Assembly: GCA_023014365.1 (NCBI GenBank)
Contig: JAEBUN010000071.1
Location: forward strand, 44,533 to 108,532
Direction of reading: 5' to 3'
DNA from: Lepiota brunneoincarnata
Taxonomy: Eukaryota; Basidiomycota; Agaricomycetes; Agaricales; Agaricaceae
DNA length: 64,000 bases
Shown here: positions 12,252 to 23,100 of the stretch, piece by piece
Numbering within the stretch: the first letter of the stretch is position 1
How the letters are laid out: the number at the start of each line of letters is the position of its first letter
The notes under the pieces: model-generated
The model's input: only the letters and a program-made list of their open reading frames with translations
Databases searched by the model: none
What the model was told of the DNA's origin: nothing
Made by a program: the position numbers and the translations under genes

Positions 12252-14282
12252 CTAGATGCAAACGTTAAGGACAATTGAGGAAACCCGCCTGATGAACCCG
12301 TCGTAGAATGTCAGCTTCGGTGCTTCACCCGTGGGTGTAGGCTTTGGCGTCATGTTGAAACACGCGATGACTGACGAGACGGTTATGAATAGTGCTGCTT
12401 CCGCGAACTGTCGACCAGGGCAGGATCTGGCAGCAAACAATGACTGTTAGACAAGAGTTGAGCAGCAGCTCGCAATCAATATACCTTCTCCCTAAACCCC
12501 AAGCAATACTCAGTACCTCTCGGCATCGGGTGCCTTCATCACCTAAAAAACGTTCGGGCTTGAAGGTATCGGGATCGGCGAAGATCTCGGGATCACGGAA
12601 GATGAGCCTGTGTAAACTCATCGATTATTTCGTTGTGCAACATCGGGGGCCCCAAACGCACCATAGGTTGGCACAAATCATTGAACCTTGGGGGATAAGC
12701 ATCCCGTTATAGATATCGTCTTTGGCTACGCCATGTGGCAGACCTGCGACCGACGCCACGCCAATGAGCACAACGCTCATTTCTTGCAAGAAATACTCAC
12801 CGAGCGGGGTAACAGTGTTATACCTCAAAACCTCCAAAATGATCGCATTGATATATGGAAGGCGCTCCCAATCATCAAACGTTGGTAACCTCTCCCCCTC
12901 GGTGACACGGTCTATATCTTCCTGCGCTTGCTGCATGACGACTGGGTGGAGTGACATCAGTGCAAAGAAACAACGCAGGGTGCAACTTGTCTTCGTAGCA
13001 GAACGAGGTCAATTTGACGTGAAGAAGACAAAATGGAAGGCTCACAGAGTCCGTAGCAGCGCCGTACATAACCGATGCGCAATCCATGATGAGCTCTTCC
13101 TTCTGCTTTGCTTCACCGGGAGAGAGAGAAGCCTCGGAGGCAATGTCGTCGAGGGAGGTGGAGACGAAACACGGGACAGCAGTCCCCTCATCCTTTCAGA
13201 ATTGAAAGGAATAGGACGAAATCAGCTTGCAACTGAAGCTAGAGCACAACGAAGACGACACACGATCTTTTGTTTGGTACGCATGAAGGGATCAACTCTG
13301 CACGCAGTGAAGACCTTCTTGATCTCATCCAAGTTCTTGCTGAGACCCGAAAGTGACAAGAAAGTTGGCCAGTTCTTCACTATTTTACACGAGTGTCATG
13401 TGCAGAGCTGCTAGAATGCAACTCGGATAATGCTTACAATTGGGACATACTTCGATCAAGAATGCCATCGGTCCGTTGAGTTGCTCGGCTTGCTTGAACG
13501 ATCGCTCCATTTCGTGGACAATGGGATCGCCAGGGCCGGATACTCCATAGCCGTATGTTCCCAACAAGATAGAGCTGGAGGTATGTCTATGGCGGAATTG
13601 TTAGTTCATCGAGAAAAGGTTCAGAGGGCGACCAACTGCTTGATATGATCCTCGAGATCATCAGGCCTTTTCAAAAGGTTCGCGACTAGAACACGGGACT
13701 CCTGCTGTTGATGATATCGATGTTTGACTGATGCTGGACCGGAGAAATATCGTTGGACTGCAGTTCGTCGGATTCGGTGCGCTTCGCCAGAAATGTACGT
13801 GAGTACCCAGTCTAGGTCGCAGCTATATGTTATATTGGGAGTGTGCCTCGAAAAATGCGAGACAATGTTTTCAAGCCTTACAGTTCTTTCATGGCCATTA
13901 GTGGTCGGCTAGAATAAATCCCGGACCTTTCGTCCATCAAGTCCCGAACAACCTTCAATGAATTCAGCACGATCATGGGCGTTCCAAGCATGGTGAGATA
14001 CGTGATAGGACCTGGGAAAGTGATAGCTAAAGTGTTTAGTTAGGAAGTTTCTCAAGAAGACCCACCGTATTTCTTCGCCCAAGCCTCGTAAATAGGCCAT
14101 TCATCCTTTTGTGGAATCTGGAACATATTCCCAACCAAAGGCAGTGGACGCGGGCCGGGCGGAAATGGTCTTCCTCCTCTTGTCCTTGAGAGAAGATAGA
14201 TTATCCATACACTACCAAGAGTGAGGACAGCCCTCTCCGTACTAGTGAGAGACGACAGAAATGTCGAGATACTTGTTGCCAT
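12252..14282 (-). CDS. Cytochrome P450 monooxygenase
   Basis: Ten exons rebuild to 506 aa: 14282-14066, 14011-13882, 13822-13640, 13586-13389, 13339-13264, 13192-13046, 12990-12801, 12743-12662, 12607-12485 and 12426-12252. The N-terminus has a membrane anchor followed by PFPPGPRPLPLVGN. The I-helix motif is GAATDS, the K-helix has EVLR, then PERF, and the haem loop is WGLGRRSCPGRQFAE, with the axial Cys in the last exon and Trp in place of the usual Phe. It should be an ER-anchored, haem-thiolate oxidase using NADPH-P450 reductase. The layout resembles basidiomycete P450s often named O-methylsterigmatocystin oxidoreductase-like; substrate unknown. The intron 13639-13587 seems to be GC-AG, because no GT donor keeps frame; all the others are GT-AG. 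It is divergent from the AP endonuclease gene. Confidence 0.85.
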
Positions 14283-15614
14283 GGGTCAGAGGCGACTTTG
14301 AGTCGAGATGCTGTAAGAGCAGCAGAGGGGGTGAGGCAACGGAGGCGCCTGTCTTGACCTGGACAGCTTTGAACCAGATCCGAATGGGGTGGTGCTTCAG
14401 ACCTTCCAATGGAAAGGAGAAAGCAGCGGGTTAAACGAAGCGGATCGCCACAACATCATGATGGGAGATGGAAGCCATTGTTCGGGAGTCCAATTAGGGA
14501 CCATTGACGGGAAAGGTGGTTTTAAGAGGTAAAATTCTAAGATCTGATTATCGCAGCCTCGGTAACGAACGTCGGTGACGAACCCGTGACGAACCTCGGA
14601 TCAGGACCCACCAGCGCCCGTGCCCAAGGCATCAGTATCATTCCACTTGGCACTCAACATTCCACCATCGCTCGCGACCTCACTTGCCTGTAGATAGAGA
14701 AATCTTCTGTTCTTTCCCCTGAGCACGACCGTAGAGTAAAGTGCTGGAATTAGCGATTCTGTTAAACTGGCGGAATGCTCATCTCCGGTGTCCCGGACTG
14801 CCTCGTGGATACCGTGTTGTAGATAGGATATACACACATAGTTTACAGGTAGTTACACTGTCCGTTTACCTCCCTGCCCCCTCTTCGCCCCGCCATTGCC
14901 TCGTCCTCGTGAATATATGCCGTCCTCTTTCTTCACCTTCCTGGGCCGATTTCAGCATAACATTTTCTCTTTTCTTATGGGTCTTTCTGTGCCTCGCACG
15001 CCACCTCTTTCATCCATTTCCTAAAATTTCGATAACGTAGTTGTGAAAGCTTCTTGTTTTCTCCTGTTTCACCTTCTCCATCTCCCAGACATGCAATCGA
15101 TCGTGGTTTACTTGTATATGGGGTGCGGACCTCGGGAACTTGTTCTCCAGTCGATATGCGACCCAAGCCTTCGTCTATCTCTTTCTCTCAAACTCTTTCT
15201 TTCTTTTGGCAATGACTTCTTCAGTCTTGAAGCCCGGTGGTAATTTCACCGACCATGCTTGCACCCTTCTTTGTTTCATTTAGTTTCCACTTACTTCGAC
15301 TCGTCTGAACTGTAGGAGAGGCTCTTGCTCTTCATCGTCTGGGTACTTGGAGATGTGTTTCGGGCCTCCGATGCACTATCCCTGCTATGGATCATCTACT
15401 GCCTGTCGGAGCATCAGCTCAAACGGACTTTTGCGAGAGCAGACCCCGCCGGAGAGAGTGTATATGCCCGTATATTCCTATCTCGTGGCGACATCTTGAA
15501 TATTGTTTGGCTGTCTGCTGTTGTAGGGTTAGGGTCAACAAGGCCAAATTAATGTCCATTTCATACTCGCACCTCCGCGTCAGGTTTCTCCGACCAGTTC
15601 TGACCTCCTTAACC
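14283..15614. other. Divergent promoter region, P450 / AP endonuclease
   Basis: This is the gap between the start of the minus-strand P450 and the start of the plus-strand AP endonuclease. Pyrimidine-rich stretches lie near 14860-15060 and 15160-15240 on the plus strand, as is common upstream of fungal genes. No supported coding frame was seen. Confidence 0.45.
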
Positions 15615-17444
15615 ATGCCTCAGACACGTAAAACTACACGTGCATACAATGCATCTACAACGACTGACAGTCAGGATGTCCCTCCCCCGAAGAAAACGCG
15701 ACTATCTAGCCCAAGGGAGTCGACGGAGCCATCAAGGGGGGAAACCAACGGCGGTTTGTTCAAATTATATATGTTGTGGTGCATACCTGCTCATTATATG
15801 GGCCTCATGGATGTTCAGAATTACCCCCTCCTCGCAAGTCCAGGAAGTCCAAAATCTCGAGGAATGCGGATCATACAAAGTTCTTGCGACGCCTCAGTAG
15901 CCCATGGAAAGTTGGAGCGCATGTCTCTGCTTCCGGTGGAGTGGAAAATGCGGTCGTGAATGCTGCTACTATTGGGTTCGTGTATTCGATCTTTCACCAT
16001 CGTCGCTTCTCACTCGAATTGGTGCTTGGCACTTTCAGGGCCAATGCCTTCGCACTGTTTCTCAAGTCCCAGAGGAAGTGGGTTTCGCCTCCATTAACAG
16101 ACGAATCGATCAAGGCATTCAAGGCGAAAATGGCTGAACACGAATATTCACCAGATGTGGTATTACCACACGGAAGTTATCTAATTAACCTAGGAAATCC
16201 TGATGCGTAGGTCCCAACCACTGCTCCCAACGCTTCGGTGTAGTGACCACAACGATATCAGGGAAAAGCGAGAAAAGTCTTATGAGTGCTTTATAGATGA
16301 TCTTAAGCGATGTGAGCTGCTTGGGCTCAAACTCTATAACTTTCAGTGAGTCGGGCATGCTTATCCCTCACCCTCCCTCAACGTGGCCCATTCCACTCCA
16401 GTCCTGGATCCACAGTTGGCGCTGCCACGAAAGAGGAATGCATCTCGTTAATTGCACAGTGCATCAATAGGGCACACGGTGAAACTACCCATGTGGTGAC
16501 GGTGATCGAGAATATGGCGAGTCTTCGGGGCACGCACCGCCTCGTTATACTAATGAACCCCTGCTCGTATTTCTCAGGCAGGCGCTGGGAATATCATTGG
16601 CTCGGACTTTGAAGATTTGAAGGGAATTATCGACCAGATAGAGGATAAGTCAAGGATTGGAGTGTGCTTGGATACTTGTATGTATTTTGTCTCGTGCGTT
16701 GACAGAAACAGGCGTTGATCTCTGTTCAGGTCACTCATTCGCAGCGGTCTGTAAAAACAAGTTGAAGTTGGTTTTAGAATGTCTAACTCTCTTAGCAGGG
16801 TTATGATATCCGAACAAAGAAGACTTGGGAGTGAGTCATTACGTTTATACTATTTGCGTTATCCTGACAGGAATCGAAGTGAAACTTGTACGTCGGACCT
16901 ACCATTGCGTGACACCCCCTAAATTTCATATGCAGTTTCTAAGTTTGATGAGCAAGTCGGCCTCTCGTATCTCCGTGGTATGCACCTAAACGACTCAAAA
17001 ACGGACCTCGGTTCCAAGAAAGACCGGCATGAGAATATTGGACTGTGCGTTTATTTCTACATTTCCCTTTTTTACTTTCTCATTTCACACAGAGGTTTCC
17101 TTGGTCTCGACACATTTCGACACATCCTGAACGATGTTCGCGTCCAGAATATCCCTCTCATCCTGGAAACTCCGAGTTTTGAACGACCTTTGGACGTATG
17201 GGGAAAGGAAATTGGAGTCCTGCAGCAGCTTTCGGGGGCTTCAAACAAGGAGGCACTGCGTTCTGTTGTTGGGGATGTGCAGTCAGATGATGATCTGGCT
17301 GAAGTGATCAGGAGTGCGGTGAAGTTAGGTGAGGGAGGAATGAGAGGCAAAAAGCTGAGCAAGGACGATCAGGCGAAGAAACGTACGAAAAGGAAACGGA
17401 AGGAAGAAAGTAGCGACGAAGACGAGGATGATTTGAACAGTTGA
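15615..17444 (+). CDS. apn1: AP endonuclease, APN1/endonuclease IV family
   Basis: This enzyme cuts DNA 5' to abasic sites in base excision repair, in the nucleus and often mitochondria. Eleven exons give 426 aa: 15615-15753, 15819-15975, 16039-16206, 16262-16345, 16402-16516, 16578-16677, 16730-16746, 16799-16830, 16871-16878, 16936-17044 and 17093-17444. All expected zinc-ligand motifs are visible: LPHGSYLIN, FHPGST, VIENM, CLDTCHSFAAGYDIR, LRGMHLNDSK, DRHENIG and LILETP. GAHVSASGG begins the barrel. The basic-acidic tail (KKRTKRKRKEE then DEDEDD) could be a nuclear signal. Exons 7 and 9 are microexons of 17 and 8 nt; the 8-nt one is needed to keep frame. Intron 16517-16577 would be GC-AG; a GT-AG alternative (donor at 16521) also keeps frame. 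Intron 17045-17092 is stop-free and in frame. Confidence 0.9.
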
Positions 17445-18731
17445 GACGATCAATAGCACTTTTGCGTTGGGGGGCAGAGCACGCGTCACCTCCCAGAGCA
17501 ACGATAATATACTAATCAACGCCTGTAAACCCAGGTTGTGTATTATAGCATGTCGGCCCCTGTTCCACATCTACGACGCCTCGACCCCAAACTCCTTGGG
17601 ACATACTCCAGGGACGAACATCATACTCAGAGGGCCCTCCTCAAGTAAGCAGCCCCCTTCAAGAAAGGAAATAGCTGGTCCGTGCTTAGACAGACAATCC
17701 ATATGAGATACTGACAGCAGACCCTGTGGCGCACCCCACTATAACGTAGGGTGCCATCAAGCGCGGACAAGACATACTTAAGTTGGCTCTGCTCGTTCTT
17801 CGCTCCTCGTTTGGGCTTGGACCGGAACCGTAGGTTTGTCCACCCGGCACGTCGTCTCTAATGTAAGGGCCTATGTACTGTATGTTCTAGCCCTGGCGCC
17901 CGAGGAACCGCTTTGCGCACTAGAATCATGAGAGGATAGAAGGGGGTACCATGGCGCCTGTCCTTAGTACCTCAAACATGTTATGCAGATCGGCAGTACA
18001 CAGCCTCGACGTCCTCGCTTTTGCCTCCCACACAACCTACCGCGCCTCCTATGAAATATTCATCGGCAAGGGAGTAGAAATCTTGGTGTACTTGGCTTTG
18101 CATTTACGGGGGGCACACGGGTTATCTCAGCTGTGTAGATCACTTAAAACTTGTCCCTGCTGCAAGTGGTGCAACTGTGCAGGGTACTGTTGGATGACCA
18201 GGCTGTAGACCATACCGCTCTCGAGCCAATATCAGGGTCGTCGATTAGGTATTGGTCTCGGTGCTGCCGAGAGAACCGATCTGTGTTTCCCGCTGGGAAG
18301 GCAAACTACGGGTTAAGCGGGTGCAAAACCCATGGAGGGACATTTTAGTTCTGGCAGAGCCCATCGCGTTCCGGGGTCTACCAAACCATCCTATCTTCCC
18401 TTTGCACCTCCTGTTGTCGCATGCTGCTAACGCACCCTCATATACGGTTAGTCCTTATTGCAATAGACATCACCCTTTTTCTTTTCTGAACTTGGGTCCC
18501 TCGGCTCAATATTTCATGCAAGCGCCCGTCCGGTGTGGCGACGCATCTACCCGAGCTCCACAGACTACGGCCTGATCGCAGAGCAAGGACACTCGCCATG
18601 AACATTATTATAGACACTGTCTTCCGGAAGATCCATGGATTTGGTTAGGCTTAATGCGACAACGGATACAAATGCAAGCAATCAGATAGCTGGACTTGCA
18701 ACGTCGAGCTTCCACTTCAACCCCTCCTATC
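17445..18731. other. No supported gene
   Basis: Several plus-strand frames of 60-107 codons overlap in different frames without motifs or clear splice links. No repeat or RNA gene was seen. Confidence 0.4.
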
Positions 18732-19282
18732 ATGAAATTCACTGTAGCCATCACAATACCCGTTGCGTACATGTTTGCGTTGGCTGGTATAGATGTGCAG
18801 GTGACAGGCCAAAGTGCACCATTAAAGGTAGTATGACCTCCTTCCCTCCACTCGACATGACCTAGTTACATATTACATCCCACAATATTTACAGCATGGA
18901 TATGCACTCTCACTCTGCCAAGCACACGGGTTGGGGGCACCATGCCAAGATTTCCCCTATAACGTAGACCAATGTACGTCCCTCTGGCCTGGACCGTACA
19001 ACGATGTAGTTCGGAGTGTCGTTGCATCCGACAATTATGAGCAACACCCTGGACAATTATATTGCGCCTTGTTCACGTATGTACTCTGATCCATGTCGCA
19101 CCTGTTAAAATGTCATTCATAAATATTTCCTCAGAGATGATGCATGCAATGGTGACAGCGTGGGGTTTGTCATCGACGACAGCTTTAGTATGTTCGAAGT
19201 GCCTTCCGATCTCGAGAACGGAGTCTCGTCTTTTCAATGTAGTGGCATGCGGTCACCCCTTACCAGTTCCCGGGACTGGTAA
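18732..19282 (+). CDS. Small secreted cysteine-containing protein
   Basis: Exons 18732-18827, 18895-19076 and 19135-19282 join in frame to 141 aa, with GTAGTA and GTATGT donors and ACAG and TCAG acceptors. The N-terminus MKFTVAITIPVAYMFALAG is a likely signal peptide, with cleavage probably around residues 19-28. The mature part has six cysteines (in SLCQAHG, APCQDF, DQCTSLW, YCALFT, DDACNG and FQCSG), which could form three disulfides. Size and layout fit a fungal small secreted protein or effector-like candidate, but I recognise no family. The stop codon lies inside a perfect 16-bp hairpin, so the last residues could have been altered by a foldback event. No frame longer than 93 codons covers it, so simple ORF finding misses it. 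Confidence 0.65.
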
Positions 19283-19290
19283 GGGGTGAC
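19252..19290. repeat. 16-bp perfect hairpin over a stop codon
   Basis: GTCACCCCTTACCAGT is followed by a 7-nt loop and its exact reverse complement. The TAA stop of the small secreted protein is within the second arm. It could be a transcription or mRNA-stability hairpin, or a scar from a foldback copy. Confidence 0.85.
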
Positions 19291-20163
19291 AGAACCAAGT
19301 AGGTATCTTGCCTTCGTCCTGCACCCCACCGTTCCCACTTTAATTTGTCATACATAGCATTATGTTAGTTGTGGCTTTGTCTTCTGTTCGCAAACCTGGC
19401 CCCCACGGCTATTTCACTGGTTTCCTGTGGAGTTTATTTAGCGTTTCTACATTCCGAATCCTGTTTCCCCGAGTAGCTTTGAGACCTCTAATTCGAGCAT
19501 GAATTCCCAAAACAAAAGGTTCAGCCTGGGTCATGTTGTCGCCCGTCATGAGTCTCGATTCAATATCCGCTTCGCATGTACTCAATTTGGATGTCTCTCA
19601 AAGCCAGCACACGGCTACATCTGTTCCGAGCGGGAGAAATTGACGATCCTTCTGGACAGGCGGCCGAGGAATATGGTCCTGATGGAAGGTCTCGGCGTTT
19701 TTTGTGTGCTCTGGCCGGAATGGTCAAGATAATGCACCCACTGCATGATATAAAGTTCGGAATAACGGCCTCCATACTGGTATCCCATGTTCTTCCGCTT
19801 CTTTCTGATTCCCTAACTCTGCTCTTTCAATTGACGGGTTGCGTGAAGGAAGGCCCACATGCACAGGGTTTGAATGCTGCTCAAGCCTCTCCCGGGTGGC
19901 AGCATCGGCGTGGCCACATCAAGCCAAGGAACCTTTCGCGAGCGGCGTACGCACTGTCTTTTGGAGGTGTTTGCGAAGCTCTGCAGGGAAATCCTGCACA
20001 CACCTATGGGATATAATACAGGAGCTCGAGGCGCGGGGCTCAGTGTTTTGGGTTTGGGTGAGCAGCAGATGGTGTTACCTATGTATTTTTTGCTTTATGA
20101 CTTGATTAGGTGAGGTATGGGCGAGTAAACTGCCGCCGCCGCTCGAGGCATCCGAGGCACGAG
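19291..20163. other. No confident gene; overlapping open frames
   Basis: All three plus frames are open in turn between 19499 and 20113 (for example 146 codons from 19576, and a frame ending at 20113 with MGYNTGARGAGLSVLGLG). This coding-like texture might be a decayed gene, but I could not assemble a consistent product. Confidence 0.3.
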
Positions 20164-23100
20164 GTTTGGAATGATTAGGTCGTGATAGCAATCGCACATT
20201 GGGAGGAATGAAACAAAATAGATTGTGATTGAAAGGTGGATGGGCGTTGTCTTGGTGCGATGGTGTCGTGTTCCACAACCGCATGGGAACTCGGTTGTCA
20301 AATTGACGCCTGACGGCGGTACCCGTGGGATCTCCCTGTGATAGTCCCTCCCGCGGGGACTATTTGAAGATCTGATGGATAATTGTATTGCACAGGCACC
20401 GGGATATCGTGCTTTTTACTCAAATGATTTTCGTCGGAAAGTGTATAACGTGTGTGGCCCTTCCGACAGCAGTCATTCGGGTGTTCCATCTCAAAGCCAC
20501 ACCGCTCTATTTTGCTGTCGGGCTGCCAGAACCGGAGTTGACAACCGCAAGTGCCCCAGCCGACTTCATTTGTCCCTGCACATTTAGCAACATTCCAGCC
20601 GGCGACCTAACCTAATCGAACCGCGGTATAACATCGGCGTGACCGCCTAATAAGTCCTATGGATAGGGCACAACGCTAGTAGATCTGAAATGGCAAAGTA
20701 GAGCCCCGTCATTTACGTTTTTTCACTTGACCTTGTGTAAACAGAACCATAGCCTATGACAGAAAAAAGGATTGGATATCCCAACAATCTGCGAACGTTT
20801 CGGACTGGGCCCGGGGCGGTTATACCATCGATGGGTCCGTAGTTCCTTCAGTGACCTTTGGCTATGCTGATCACATTGAAGCACATCAGGGCGGTGTAAG
20901 ATAAATAAGGACCCAGCGATGATCGATCCCTCCTAACAACCAGAGGACCTTCCGTCTCTGGCATTACATGATGCACATTCTTTTCACACTGTCATAGTAT
21001 CCATGTGATGGAGTGAACACACTACATATCATTGATTAAGTAAAATTAGCAGATTCCAACAGGACTTATTCGAATTTTAAGTTATCCGCGACTAGGTGCT
21101 AGGGGGACGCACCACCACTAGGCTCAATTGGCTCGCAGAGCATGTACACCTCTTCACATTTCCTGTCAATTGATATAGTGAACCTAAAACCTTAGCTCAT
21201 TCAGCATTTATGATAAAAATCGTTTGCCATAGTTGTGATAAGCATCGATTGATACGGACAAGCGGGCTTATCCTGTACCTTGTTAATCGTGCAACAAACT
21301 ACTTTCAACCGCGCATTTTAGGCACGAGTGGCTGCCGCAACCATCATGGACTGTTTGCTTGGCGGCGATACCTTGGTGTCTCCCACACAGCATGATGGTT
21401 GTATATAACACCGACCGAGGCTATCGCGCACTTTTAACATCATATCCACTGGGAACGATGGCACACGCAGAAGCCGGCCTTCTGCAACACACTCAACTGC
21501 CCCATGATCTCGAACTTCGTGGAAGACTCCTCACTCGCATGTTCGTATTTGTAGCTCTGGAAGCTGCCTTCGTTTCCCTCGCCATCGCATGCTTAATCAG
21601 GCCAATTCCTTGCCGATTCCCACTCTCAGAAACCCAGTCACGAGCTGGCTTTACCGTCTTGTTCAATGTGTGGCACATGTTCGCGATCATGAACGCCATG
21701 GACTGCGTCCTGCATGGCTTTAGCAGCGAGTGGTACAAACGCTTTGGTGCTACGGGAAAGTTAATTCCAGGTCACACCGATCTGGTTTCGACCATCACCT
21801 CCGGACTGCGGGATCAAATCAGATACTTCATGGCAAAAGATGCGAGTATCTCTTATCGTACTTCTTTCCTTGCCTCTGTAGCCCTGGCTGCCTTGGGGAG
21901 CATCGCTCCCGGTGTTATTCGAGTGGATAGTGTCCCCCACGCGGTCCCTACTACGGTTGGTATCACTCGGTATACGAACTCGGGAGCGGATACAATCGCA
22001 AGTAGGCCATATGTCGCTGCTCAAGGCCGTATCCCCGTAGACCTTGAGCAGAAGCAGGGTGTTGATTTTGGTCTAAAGACGCAGGCGGGTGTTCTAGTTG
22101 AATGGCCAGTATTGCTGGCCGATGATTTTGATCACCGTGATGAAGACGTCGAGTATCAGGGTGATGTCTGGCTGTACAACATGAGCTGCTGGTGGGAAGA
22201 GCCTACATTCAACATGACTTCCTGGAACACGACCTCGTATGCAGGTGGATTCGCCTGGTATCCGCCAGCCCCACCCGCATTTGGACAGGCATATACTGGT
22301 GGTCAGTTAAAACCAAAAGTCTCAGAAGGCTGAGCAGTTAATCAAGTGTTATATGCAGGTCTGTTGCCGATGTATCGCTTCTCTCCTGACCAGGAGTTCC
22401 AGCCTGGGTCTTTCCCTGATGTCCTTTCCGCGACAGCGGCGCGTCCGGGATTATCTGGCTACTTGTTTTATGGATGGAATAGTACATTCCAGGGTTCCTT
22501 CCCCAGCAACACGAGCCTTGTGAACCTTGACCACCTTCCCTCATTGTACAATCCCTCCGGGTTCCACTTCATCGACTTTGACGGCAGAGATGGGTTTTTC
22601 AATTGCCCACTTGCCACCTTCCTCCTCTGCGATCCCCAAGCCCGAGTCCTAGACGGGCGTATCCAAATGTCCCCGGCTGATAACAGCATCCGCGTTCTCA
22701 CAGCATCCCAGCCTCCGAATAGCACCTTGCAAGGCACTGTGGGAAATATCCCCGTCAGTGCTGCCAATGCTGTTCTTGCATTCAGTCTACTGGGCGAACT
22801 TGGGTATGATGGCGAAATAGCCGAAGTTCGTATGGGCTCCCAAGCCGCTCGGGTCTTCCTCAATGACTCGTCGTTGAATTTTGACGCTAAATCTTCTAAC
22901 CCAACCCATGTCGAGGCCCTCCCAATCAATGACATCCAGCGCAACCTGAATACGTATATGGATTCTGGCGCAAAGATCTTCGCCTTATATCATTCCGGTG
23001 ACTCGGAGGGTGCGACGGTTGAGGGTCTCGTCTTCCCTAGTCAGCTGGCGCTTGTGACTAGCAAGCCCTTGCTAGTCGCAACGATGGCTCTGGTCACGGC

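Noticed and set aside
12252..14282. P450 as a pseudogene
   Set aside because: Frames first seemed broken in the middle, but a 49-nt intron at 13388-13340 and a GC-AG intron at 13639-13587 restore one 506-aa frame with all motifs.
15521..15540. Interstitial telomere repeat (TAGGGTTAGGG)
   Set aside because: Fewer than two full units; too short to mean more than chance.
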